A stretch of DNA of 6,114 bases from Bifidobacteriaceae bacterium (GCA_031261885.1 JAISIU010000189.1:1-6114); one strand, 5' to 3'. Shown: positions 1 through 5,200, counted from the stretch's first letter. The notes: generated by a model from the letters alone, not told the origin. Program-made: numbers and translations.

Positions 1-689
1 GCCCGCGCGCCCGTGGTCCGCGCACCGCGCCGCTGCGCCACGACGAAGAAGCTCAGGATGAAGGACCCGACGAAGAACAGGGACGTGGCGCCGACCGAGA
101 ACTTCTCCCCGTAGTTGTAATACAGCCACAGCGACAGGGCGGGGGCGATCACGAGCCCCACCGACGAGCACATACCGAAGTACCCCATACCCTCGGCGAA
201 CCGCGACTTGGGCAGGACGTCGGTCACGATGGTGGTGGTCGAGGTGTTCGTGGCGCCCCAGAAAATCCCCTGGATAAATCGCATCGCGAGGATCGCTCCC
301 ACTAGCGGCATGAAGATGAGTGCCGCATTCGAGAGCGCCATCCCGACGACGCCGACCACGAGAATACCGCGCCGTCCGAAGCGGTCAACGAGTTGTCCGC
401 TGACGGGCCGTGCCATAATGCTCGCGATCGACGCGGCGCCCGTGAGCCAACCGAGCATCCAATTCGGCGCGCCCAGGCTATGAATATAGACGGGCAGGAA
501 ATTCGGCAACATCCAGGCGCCCATGGAGCTGAAGAGGTTCAGCGCCAATACCATGACGTACGGGCGCGTCCACAATTTCACTTTTCCGGAAGCGAGTTCT
601 TCGGGATTGTTCGGTTCAGGGTTCGGTTGTTTCGCTTGATTATTGTCCGGTCCGTTATCCGCTGGAGTCTCCGCCTGGGAATTTGACAC
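1..689 (-). CDS. MFS transporter, N-terminal half (runs off the left edge)
   Basis: This is a major facilitator superfamily permease of the inner membrane, probably a proton-coupled drug or metabolite exporter; the substrate cannot be told. The 229 visible residues give a hydrophilic Asn/Pro/Gln/Glu-rich tail (about 1-40) and then six hydrophobic helices (about 43-62, 78-97, 108-126, 129-150, 166-190, 199-218), the usual N-terminal half of a 12-TM MFS protein. The loop between helices 2 and 3 carries MFS motif A as GQLVDRFGRR (98-107). RPVSG just before it and RFIQG in helix 4 also fit the family. The GTG at 689 is chosen because an in-frame TGA lies two codons upstream, and the first in-frame ATG (codon 46) would remove part of helix 1. 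No Shine-Dalgarno precedes the GTG. Its first 40 codons are only about half G/C at the third position, far below the neighbours. The SRPBCC gene lies 103 nt upstream on the same strand. Confidence 0.92.
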   Translation of the reverse strand, partial: MSNSQAETPADNGPDNNQAKQPNPEPNNPEELASGKVKLWTRPYVMVLALNLFSSMGAWMLPNFLPVYIHSLGAPNWMLGWLTGAASIASIMARPVSGQLVDRFGRRGILVVGVVGMALSNAALIFMPLVGAILAMRFIQGIFWGATNTSTTTIVTDVLPKSRFAEGMGYFGMCSSVGLVIAPALSLWLYYNYGEKFSVGATSLFFVGSFILSFFVVAQRRGARTTGAR

Positions 690-706
690 GGTAATTCATT
701 ATACCA
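690..706 (-). promoter_or_regulatory. Extended -10 promoter of the MFS gene, predicted leaderless start
   Basis: On the minus strand, positions 706-698 read TGGTATAAT, a perfect TATAAT with the TGn extension. No TTGACA-like hexamer sits 15-19 nt upstream, as expected for extended -10 promoters. Eight bases separate the -10 box from the GTG at 689, so transcription should begin within about 0-3 nt of the start codon and leave essentially no leader. This fits the missing Shine-Dalgarno. The element is seen directly; leaderless expression is inferred from the spacing. Confidence 0.7.
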
Positions 707-792
707 CCGGCCACGAAATTCGCTGGAAACATTCCCGCCCGGCCCGGCCGCCGACATCGTGCGCCGACGGCCGAGCACAGCGAAAACCCAGC

Positions 793-1557
793 TCAGCGCG
801 GCAGGTGAGCGCCCCAGATGCGGTCCCAGAAGCGAGCGTAGCCGTCGTAGAGGGCGTACAACAGCCCGGAGCGGCGGCCCTCGGCGCACTTCTTGATGAC
901 CTGGAGCATGCGGGTCGTCATCACGCCGCTCGACCAGCCCCAGCCGCCGACCACGGCCTTGGCCTGAAGCGGCATCGCCTCCGCCGGGGACAGCGCGACG
1001 CGCGTGTGGGAGATCAACCGGGTGCCCCCGCCCGGCCGGGGCTCCATGAAGAATCCCCACGTCCAGGCATACATGTCGAGGCCCGGCGGGCACCACGCGA
1101 TGGCGCCCTCGCGGGCCGGCGGATTGCGGGTGTCGGACACGCCGACCAGGTATCGGTTCGGTTCCATGAGCGCGATCTGATGGCCCACGCCCTGCGCCCC
1201 GTAGAACACCCAGTCGCCAACCTGGAGGTGCTGCCAACGCTCTTGCGGTTCGTAGGTGTTGTGGATCACGAAGTGCGCCATGCGCTCGAACCGGGAGAAG
1301 CTGTAGAACCCGGCCTTGTCCTGGCCCAGCTGGAGCAGCAGCGGCCAGATCTTTTCGGGCGGGGCGTCCACGTCGATCGCGAGCGCGCCGCCACTGACGG
1401 ACTGCTCGCCGAGCAGGTCGTCTCCCGGATAGGCCTTTTCCTGCTCCTCCGGCGTCGCGACCAGCCGCTTCGCGTACTGGTTGAGGCCCAGCACGGTAGC
1501 CACGGGCGCGGCCACGACGGCCGCCGCGAGCGCCTTGCCATTCATTTCCAGCTTCAT
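793..1557 (-). CDS. SRPBCC (START-like/polyketide cyclase-type) family protein
   Basis: This 254-aa protein matches a common actinobacterial SRPBCC group with a helix-grip fold around a hydrophobic ligand pocket; the ligand is unknown. Residues 8-26 are a hydrophobic Ala/Val segment that may anchor it in the membrane. A short linker with ATPEEQ...YPGDDLL (34-49) follows, then the START-like domain (about 55-250). Family hallmarks I recognise are a DAPPEKIWPLLLQLGQD stretch (64-80), AGFYSFSRFE (82-91), VGDWV (113-117), a central Trp/aromatic strand (AWTWGFF, 164-170) and TRLISHTR (179-186). The ATG at 1557 has GGAG (1569-1566) eight bases upstream. A second in-frame ATG at 1545 is possible but less well placed. 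The reading frame stays open upstream to 2511, but that part is antisense to the gene at 1849 and is not coding. It may be co-transcribed with the MFS gene, which also has its own promoter. Fold assignment is fairly sure; function is unknown. Confidence 0.87.
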   Translation of the reverse strand: MKLEMNGKALAAAVVAAPVATVLGLNQYAKRLVATPEEQEKAYPGDDLLGEQSVSGGALAIDVDAPPEKIWPLLLQLGQDKAGFYSFSRFERMAHFVIHNTYEPQERWQHLQVGDWVFYGAQGVGHQIALMEPNRYLVGVSDTRNPPAREGAIAWCPPGLDMYAWTWGFFMEPRPGGGTRLISHTRVALSPAEAMPLQAKAVVGGWGWSSGVMTTRMLQVIKKCAEGRRSGLLYALYDGYARFWDRIWGAHLPR

Positions 1558-1585
1558 CGCCTTATCTCCAATGTCTTCGTTGGCC

Positions 1586-1603
1586 CGCCACGTATTCGTG
1601 GCG
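1586..1603. promoter_or_regulatory. 18-bp perfect inverted repeat upstream of the SRPBCC gene
   Basis: CGCCACG and CGTGGCG are exact 7-bp arms around TATT, centred about 37 nt upstream of the SRPBCC start codon. It could be an operator for a dimeric repressor, or a hairpin in the SRPBCC 5' leader just upstream of its Shine-Dalgarno site. No adjacent regulator gene helps to decide. The symmetry is seen directly; its role is inferred. Confidence 0.4.
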
Positions 1604-1837
1604 TTACTCGGGCAGCTTATCCCGCCTGCCTGGCCGCGAGCTGGGCGCCGGCGCCGCGGCGCGGCAGCGTGCCGGCATCGGACACCGATCGGGGGCACAG
1701 CACCACCGGTCCCACGTCCGGGCCTGGCGCGGCGATTAGGCTGGGCTGGCACGGCGCGCGGCCCGCCACGGGCCAACGCGTCCGGCCAGGACCGGGCGCG
1801 ACACGATGATTCGGCCAGTGGCCGGCTCACGGGTGCG

Positions 1838-1845
1838 AGGAGGAG
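1838..1845 (+). promoter_or_regulatory. Strong Shine-Dalgarno shared by two possible starts
   Basis: AGGAGGAG lies 5 nt (counted from the end of AGGAGG) before the GTG at 1849 and 11 nt before the in-frame ATG at 1855. The closer GTG has the more usual spacing. Read as the downstream GGAG (1842-1845), the site is 9 nt from the ATG, which is also acceptable. The choice alters only two residues. Confidence 0.7.
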
Positions 1846-1848
1846 ATT

Positions 1849-2367
1849 GTGCGCATGGCACGGACCGACAAGGCGATTACCGCACCCAAGGGCGTTCTCA
1901 CGCCGTCCGGGGCGGGCAAGTTGTACCCGTTCGGCGGCTGGTCCATCCTGCTGTACTGCGCGGGCCTCGTGCTGATCGTGATCTCCGTGGCCGCACCGCA
2001 CGCGGACTTCGCGAAGAGCTGGAAGTTCCTGTTGCTCGGCCTCATCCTCGTCGCCGTCAACCCGGGCCTCGGCTGCACGCTGTTCGCCCAGCGTACGGTT
2101 CGGATCGGTGCGGACGCCGTCATCGTGCACCGGCCGCCCACCGAGGACCGCCGCGTGCCATTCATGGGTATCAACCATGTCACGCGGCACATCCCGCTGT
2201 TCGGTTTCTCGGAGATCATCACCGTGTACTACGACGACCCGGCCGGTACGGTCCTCAAGGTGCCGCCGGCCGGCCTCAGCAACGCCCAGCGCACGGAGGT
2301 CTACGACGCGCTTGTGGCCCACGCCAGCGCCCAGCCCCCGAACAAACCCGACAGAACCAAGGCCTGA
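1849..2367 (+). CDS. Two-TM membrane protein with PH-like domain (paralogue 1)
   Basis: This 172-aa protein (170 if the ATG at 1855 is used) has a short basic N-terminus, a GAGKLYPFGGWSI motif (21-33), two membrane helices (about 31-49 and 58-79), and then a cytoplasmic beta-rich domain (about 82-158). That domain has the form VRIGADAVIVHRPP...RRVPFMGI...ITVYYDDP and ends in a helix with VAHASAQP. The layout of two helices followed by a small PH-like domain resembles actinobacterial bPH-type membrane proteins; the PH call is by pattern, not alignment. It is clearly homologous to the protein at 4023-4565: it shares GGWSI, VIVHRPP, VYYxDP and AHASAQP in the same order, and the coding DNA for the last of these lies in an exact 23-nt repeat. 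It opens the plus-strand cassette, 223 nt before the EspC-like gene. A scaffold or membrane role linked to the type VII substrates is a guess from context. Confidence 0.85.
   Translation: MRMARTDKAITAPKGVLTPSGAGKLYPFGGWSILLYCAGLVLIVISVAAPHADFAKSWKFLLLGLILVAVNPGLGCTLFAQRTVRIGADAVIVHRPPTEDRRVPFMGINHVTRHIPLFGFSEIITVYYDDPAGTVLKVPPAGLSNAQRTEVYDALVAHASAQPPNKPDRTKA
2316..2338 (+). repeat. 23-nt exact direct repeat, copy 1 (within paralogue 1)
   Basis: These 23 nt near the 3' end of the first PH-like gene recur identically at 4532-4554 in the second. They encode the shared AHASAQP segment in the same frame. The repeat is likely a remnant of gene duplication or later gene conversion. Confidence 0.85.
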
Positions 2368-2590
2368 CCGGACCAGGGGGTCGCACCGGATTGCCGCACC
2401 TGAGCCAGTCTTCCATGAGCCTGCTGTGGACTGTCTGAGAGCGAAACGCGTTCCACCCACCGCACCGCGCGGTTTAGTAAGCTCAAGAACGCGCTCAGGG
2501 GATCGACGCATGGTCCCCGCCGCATTTCTCGAAGACCAGTAGCAGCACAGTTCGCCGACACCGTGGTGCCCCCAACGGAAGGACCTGAAC
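2368..2590 (+). other. Intergenic gap upstream of the EspC-like gene
   Basis: This 223-nt stretch separates the first PH-like gene from the four packed genes that follow. It could hold a separate promoter for them. TAAGCT at 2478-2483 has the TAnnnT form of a -10 box and sits in the least GC-rich part (GGTTTAGTAAGCTC), but no -35 is convincing. There is no clear terminator hairpin after 2367, so read-through is equally possible. No credible small gene is visible. Confidence 0.5.
2577..2583 (+). promoter_or_regulatory. Ribosome binding site fixing the GTG start at 2591
   Basis: GGAAGGA ends 7 nt before the GTG at 2591. It favours that GTG over the in-frame ATG at codon 10, which would remove the start of the first predicted helix of the EspC-like protein. 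Confidence 0.7.
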
Positions 2591-2905
2591 GTGTGTTACA
2601 AGTACAACACCGATGAGATGACCAAGGACGGTGATCGCATCCACCAGTTGGGCACCGAGGTGCCAGCCGCCGCTACCTACGCGAACACGTGGGTCGGTCT
2701 CAACGGCGCCGGCGACGGCATGTTCGCGAATTTCGCAGGCGAGGCCAACAAGGCGCGTGATGCGGTCAACAGCACCTTCACGACGATCGCCAACCTCGTC
2801 ACCGGCACCGGCACCGAGCTGGACAACGTCTCGACCTTCTTCCAAAAGTCGGAGCAGAACCGCATCGACGCGCTCAACGCGCTCTGCAAGAAGATGGAGG
2901 GCTGA
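2591..2905 (+). CDS. EspC-like/WXG100-type small type VII secretion substrate
   Basis: This 104-aa protein has the size and shape of ESX substrates: two amphipathic helices (about 7-31 and 46-100) joined by a turn containing W34-V35-G36, and no signal peptide. The C-terminal helix, FFQKSEQNRIDALNAL (83-98), lines up with the end of mycobacterial EspC (IYSEADEAWRKAI, from memory). The tyrosine of the YxxxD/E export motif is replaced by Phe (F84xxxE88). Such proteins form helical hairpins that pair with a partner and are exported folded by the ESX machine. The likely partner is encoded 3 nt downstream. Cysteines occur only at positions 2 and 99. It could equally be filed as an EspC-type (DUF2580) or a WXG100 protein; I lean to EspC-type because of the C-terminal helix. 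No EccC or other ESX core gene is in the window. Confidence 0.83.
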   Translation: MCYKYNTDEMTKDGDRIHQLGTEVPAAATYANTWVGLNGAGDGMFANFAGEANKARDAVNSTFTTIANLVTGTGTELDNVSTFFQKSEQNRIDALNALCKKMEG

Positions 2906-2908
2906 ACC

Positions 2909-3640
2909 ATGGCAGAACCGTCCGACGACCTGCCCGAACCAACCACATCTACCCCGCTGCCCGACCTCGTGAACACCTGCTTCGCGATAGCCGCCGACCT
3001 ACTGAATCCCGGCGCCTGGCTCATCGCTGCCATTGAGTTCGTCCCGCCCGCCCGCGAGGCTATCGAAAACATCAAGAAGGACCTGTGTGGCGATTGGAAC
3101 GCGGTAATGAAAGCGTCAAACGCCCTCACACACCTCTCGACGTTCTCTGACGACCTCAAGACAGACATCCACACGGCCCACACCTCGATGATCGCGGAAT
3201 GGAGCGGCCCGGCCGCCGACATGGCGGACAAGTACCTCACGACCCTCGAAACCGCGATCGGCGAGAACACCGACGCACTCAAGAGCCTGGCGAGCCAGTT
3301 CGATGCCGTCGCCACGGGCATGTACGAACAAGCCGAAGAAATCCAAAGCTTGTTGGGCACGGCGTTGACCCAGCTCATGGTGCTCGCGGCCTGCCTCGCG
3401 GCCGGCGTCAGTTTCTCCTGGACTGGTTTCGGCGCCGTCGCAGGCGCCCTCGGCGCCAGCGCGACTGCCGTCGCCATCGTCGACACCTTCTGCTCGGTCT
3501 CCGACGCCCTCGACATCATGTGGGGAATTGTCCGGGGAGCCACGGGCCTCACCGCTGGCTATCTCGGGGCGGTCAACGGCATGAGCAAGGTGCCGTTACC
3601 CAGCTCGGCCCTCGACATCCCGATCGAGCAGATTCCGTGA
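2909..3640 (+). CDS. WXG-motif type VII substrate with hydrophobic C-terminal region (EspA/PPE-like layout)
   Basis: This 243-aa protein starts at an ATG 7 nt after GGAGGG (2896-2901), inside the end of the preceding gene. It has an acidic Pro/Thr-rich N-terminus (1-20), a hydrophobic stretch (about 24-45), and a helix-turn-helix core (about 60-150) with W98-S99-G100 at the turn. Y139-E-Q-A-E143 follows in the second helix and matches the YxxxD/E type VII export motif at the expected place. The C-terminal part is long and hydrophobic (about 152-195 and 204-222, Ala/Gly-rich), ending in a polar tail. A WXG hairpin plus hydrophobic C-terminal domain recalls EspA, EspE and other larger ESX substrates that pair with EspC-type proteins. 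Pairing with the upstream protein, and insertion of the tail in a membrane after export, are inferences. No catalytic toxin motif is visible. Its stop overlaps the next start (GTGA). Confidence 0.82.
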   Translation: MAEPSDDLPEPTTSTPLPDLVNTCFAIAADLLNPGAWLIAAIEFVPPAREAIENIKKDLCGDWNAVMKASNALTHLSTFSDDLKTDIHTAHTSMIAEWSGPAADMADKYLTTLETAIGENTDALKSLASQFDAVATGMYEQAEEIQSLLGTALTQLMVLAACLAAGVSFSWTGFGAVAGALGASATAVAIVDTFCSVSDALDIMWGIVRGATGLTAGYLGAVNGMSKVPLPSSALDIPIEQIP

Positions 3641-4026
3641 CCGGTTCACCGTTTTACACGGGCATCGGCGCGGGCGCCACGCCGGAGAAGCCCCCTGTCC
3701 GCATCCTTGACTACAGCCCGCCCGGTTCCAAGGCAAACAGCTTTATCGCGGCGGTGCTGACGGAGCTGCGCAAGGAAACCGATGACCAGGAGGCTCAGGA
3801 CGTCATTGATGGCATCCTCGCCGGCAAGCGGCCATTCCGAGACCTGTTCGAAGTACCCGATTTCCTGAAGCGTGTCAGCGCCGGAACCGAGCGGTACCGC
3901 GCCCAGCGCGAGCACATGTCACCCGAAGAGCTCGAACGCGACCAGATCGCCGCCCGGGAACTCGCGCACGAGGCCGGTTTGATCCCCGGTTCGGAGCGGG
4001 ACCGAGGCGGAAGGATGGCCACGTGA
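3637..4026 (+). CDS. Hypothetical charged 129-aa protein of the type VII cassette
   Basis: I do not recognise this protein. The GTG at 3637 overlaps the preceding TGA as GTGA, and only a weak GAG (3626-3628) lies upstream, so initiation probably depends on ribosomes finishing the WXG gene. The N-terminal 35 residues are Gly/Pro-rich with no signal peptide. A first helical region (about 36-62, FIAAVLTELRKE...AQDVIDGILAG) is followed by RPFRDLFEVPDFLKRV (65-80) and a long charged helix (about 84-113, with ERYRAQ and SPEELERDQIAARELAHEAG). It has no membrane segment and no cysteine. It is probably a soluble cytoplasmic protein. From its position just after two ESX-type substrates it might be a chaperone or accessory factor, as EspD follows EspC in mycobacteria, but no sequence similarity to EspD is claimed. 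Confidence 0.78.
   Translation: MTGSPFYTGIGAGATPEKPPVRILDYSPPGSKANSFIAAVLTELRKETDDQEAQDVIDGILAGKRPFRDLFEVPDFLKRVSAGTERYRAQREHMSPEELERDQIAARELAHEAGLIPGSERDRGGRMAT
4009..4015 (+). promoter_or_regulatory. Ribosome binding site fixing the GTG start at 4023
   Basis: GGAAGGA ends 7 nt before the GTG at 4023, inside the 3' end of the preceding gene. The motif and spacing match the site before the EspC-like gene and support the overlapping GTG start. Confidence 0.7.
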
Positions 4027-4565
4027 CGCAACCTTTCGACATTGACCCGGACGCGCTCGAGGAGCCCAACCAGCCGGACCGTCACAGCCCCAACACGTTC
4101 CCGCCCGGCGAGCTCCTGCGCCCGGGGGCCGGAGCCAAACTGTTCCCGCTGGGCGGCTGGTCGATCGGCCTGTGGTGCGTCGGCCTGTTCATGGCGGTCA
4201 TCGCTCTGGCCAGCCCGGGCTCCGCCGGTCCCTTGTGGGGCCTGCTGGCCGTCGCACTGGTTCTAATCGCGATTAGCCCCGTGATCGGCTTCGCGTGGTT
4301 CGCCCGTTGGCACGTCGCGATCGGCGAGGACGGCGTCATCGTGCATCGCCCGCCGTCACGGGACCGCGTCATCCCGTTCGCTGGGATCACGCGCGTCGAG
4401 CACTACGCCATGGGCGTCTCACTCGCGCGTGTCATCGCCGTCTACTACGCCGACCCGAGGCGACCGGGCGGCCAGATCTCACCCTTCGGGCTCAATGCCA
4501 CTCAGCGGCTGCACGTGTGGAAGGCGCTGACGGCCCACGCCAGCGCCCAGCCCCACTCGTTCTGA
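4023..4565 (+). CDS. Two-TM membrane protein with PH-like domain (paralogue 2)
   Basis: This 180-aa protein is the second copy of the family that opens the cassette. A polar, acidic Pro-rich tail (1-35), absent from paralogue 1, precedes GAGAKLFPLGGWSI (35-48). Two membrane helices (about 45-64 and 71-93) follow, then the PH-like domain (about 96-172) with VAIGEDGVIVHRPP, RVIPFAGI, VIAVYYADP and a final helix ending AHASAQP. The GTG start overlaps the preceding stop as GTGA and has a good Shine-Dalgarno. It is the last gene of the plus-strand cassette and converges on the nitroreductase gene. The paralogues are similar along their whole membrane and PH parts, but their DNA has diverged apart from short blocks, so the duplication is not recent. 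They could form a heteromer or serve different partners. The membrane call is firm; the PH call is by pattern; function is unknown. Confidence 0.85.
   Translation: MTQPFDIDPDALEEPNQPDRHSPNTFPPGELLRPGAGAKLFPLGGWSIGLWCVGLFMAVIALASPGSAGPLWGLLAVALVLIAISPVIGFAWFARWHVAIGEDGVIVHRPPSRDRVIPFAGITRVEHYAMGVSLARVIAVYYADPRRPGGQISPFGLNATQRLHVWKALTAHASAQPHSF
4532..4554 (+). repeat. 23-nt exact direct repeat, copy 2 (within paralogue 2)
   Basis: Identical to 2316-2338 and in the same frame, encoding AHASAQP near the C-terminus of the second PH-like protein. The copies are about 2.2 kb apart and bracket the three central cassette genes. Confidence 0.85.
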
Positions 4566-4612
4566 GCGACGGATCCGTTCCCGCACGGCTCAGCGGCCGC
4601 GAATGGCGACCA

Positions 4613-4624
4613 CCCCGCGCGGGG
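4613..4624. other. 12-nt GC palindrome in the convergent gap
   Basis: CCCCGCGCGGGG is a perfect palindrome between the convergent genes, 48 nt after the PH-like stop codon. It could form a short stem on either transcript, but no T-tract follows. A second palindrome, ACGGATCCGT (4569-4578), lies directly after that stop. Confidence 0.35.
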
Positions 4625-4651
4625 CAACCGCCCGGCATCGGACGCTTTCCG

Positions 4652-4675
4652 GCCGGGCTGAGCGCGAGGCCCGGC
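4652..4675. terminator. Candidate terminator hairpin between convergent genes
   Basis: GCCGGGC and GCCCGGC are exact 7-bp arms around a 10-nt loop, directly after the nitroreductase stop codon (4678-4676) on the minus strand. No T-rich tail follows on either strand, so it would be a tail-less stem of the kind often proposed in high-GC actinobacteria. It may serve both converging transcripts. The hairpin is seen; terminator function is inferred. Confidence 0.45.
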
Positions 4676-5200
4676 TCAGGCGCAGATGATTTTCGTGGGG
4701 TCCAGCGGGTGCGGGGCCTTCGGCGTGCAGCTGGCCTCGTAACCGAGCAGCACGGCCAGCCAGACCTTGAAACCGGCTGGCACGCCCACGCGGGCGGCCA
4801 GCGATGGGTCCTGTTGGAACGCGGCCTGCGGCGAGGCCACCACGCAGGATTGGACACCGAGCGCCGTGGCCGCGACCGTCAGCAGGCCCGTGGCGATGCC
4901 GACGTCCACGCCCGTGAACGGCCCTTCCGGCTCCTGGCCGGCCACGAGGATCATGGCGGGCGCGCCGTACAGTATCTCGGCGGCGCTGGCCTTGCCGAAT
5001 CCCTTCGCGGCGGCGTCGCCCACGGCGGTCATCACGTCGGTCCGTTCCACGACGATGAAGCGCCACGGCTCGCGGCCCATCGCGCTCGGAGCGGCCAGGC
5101 CGGCCCGGGCGATCTCCTTGAGCGTGTCGCGCGGCACCGGCGACTCCTGGAATGAGCGGCAGGCATAGCGCCGCCCGATGGCGTCAAGCGTCTGGTTCAT
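4676..5200 (-). CDS. Nitroreductase family protein (FMN-dependent NAD(P)H oxidoreductase)
   Basis: This 174-aa protein is a short nitroreductase-fold flavoenzyme, a family that binds FMN as a dimer and reduces nitro compounds, quinones or related substrates with NAD(P)H. Family signatures are IGRRYACRSF near the N-terminus (8-17, the arginines that hold the FMN phosphate), the APSAMGREPWRFIVV block (37-51), GVDVGIATGLLTVAATALG (97-115) and the late LGYE (152-155). At 174 aa it is close to the smallest members and looks complete. The ATG at 5200 is preceded by GGGAGGAG (5212-5205) at good spacing. The frame stays open far upstream to 5650, but that part overlaps the next gene out of frame and is not coding. 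Cysteines at 14, 119, 158 and 173 are noted without a role. The physiological substrate cannot be told. It lies 59 nt downstream of the membrane-anchored protein on the same strand, perhaps in one transcript. Confidence 0.93.
   Translation of the reverse strand: MNQTLDAIGRRYACRSFQESPVPRDTLKEIARAGLAAPSAMGREPWRFIVVERTDVMTAVGDAAAKGFGKASAAEILYGAPAMILVAGQEPEGPFTGVDVGIATGLLTVAATALGVQSCVVASPQAAFQQDPSLAARVGVPAGFKVWLAVLLGYEASCTPKAPHPLDPTKIICA

Larger units (their letters stand above)
1558..1848. other. Divergent intergenic region with inverted repeats
   Basis: This 291-nt gap separates the minus-strand SRPBCC gene from the plus-strand membrane-protein cassette, so it should hold the promoters for both. 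It is very GC-rich and contains several inverted repeats: CGCCACG-TATT-CGTGGCG (1586-1603), two overlapping 12-nt palindromes (1644-1655 and 1651-1662), and GGCCC-gccac-GGGCC (1760-1774). TAGGCT at 1737-1742 on the plus strand has the TAnnnT form of an actinobacterial -10 box, but I see no matching -35. I could not place either promoter with confidence. No open frame here has a start site and codon pattern that supports a gene. Confidence 0.6.

Noticed and set aside
208..686. Two short plus-strand open frames
   Set aside because: Both are antisense to the MFS gene, whose six helices and motif A are unmistakable.
683..705. TTGACA (683-688) with TATACC (700-705) on the plus strand
   Set aside because: The spacer is only 11 nt, no plus-strand gene follows, and the TTGACA overlaps the MFS start codon region by chance.
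736..776. CGGCCG repeats between the SRPBCC and MFS genes as a possible terminator
   Set aside because: Only six outer bases pair well, the inner stem is broken by mismatches and there is no T-tract.
578..1237. 219-codon minus-strand open frame spanning the MFS start and the SRPBCC 3' half
   Set aside because: It is out of frame with both real genes, is Arg/Gly/Pro-rich and has no ribosome binding site.
1558..2511. Long minus-strand open frame continuing upstream of the SRPBCC gene (572 codons in total)
   Set aside because: It crosses the intergenic region and is antisense to the first PH-like gene. Its translation is low-complexity and Arg/Gly-rich, and the ATG at 1557 has a proper ribosome binding site.
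2677..3552. 291-codon minus-strand open frame
   Set aside because: It is antisense to the EspC-like and WXG genes, which have good ribosome binding sites and family motifs. Its Ser/Ala-rich translation is a by-product of their GC-rich codons.
4295..5155. 286-codon plus-strand open frame across the convergent gap
   Set aside because: It is out of frame with the second PH-like gene and antisense to the nitroreductase. Its composition is that of a shadow frame in high-GC DNA.
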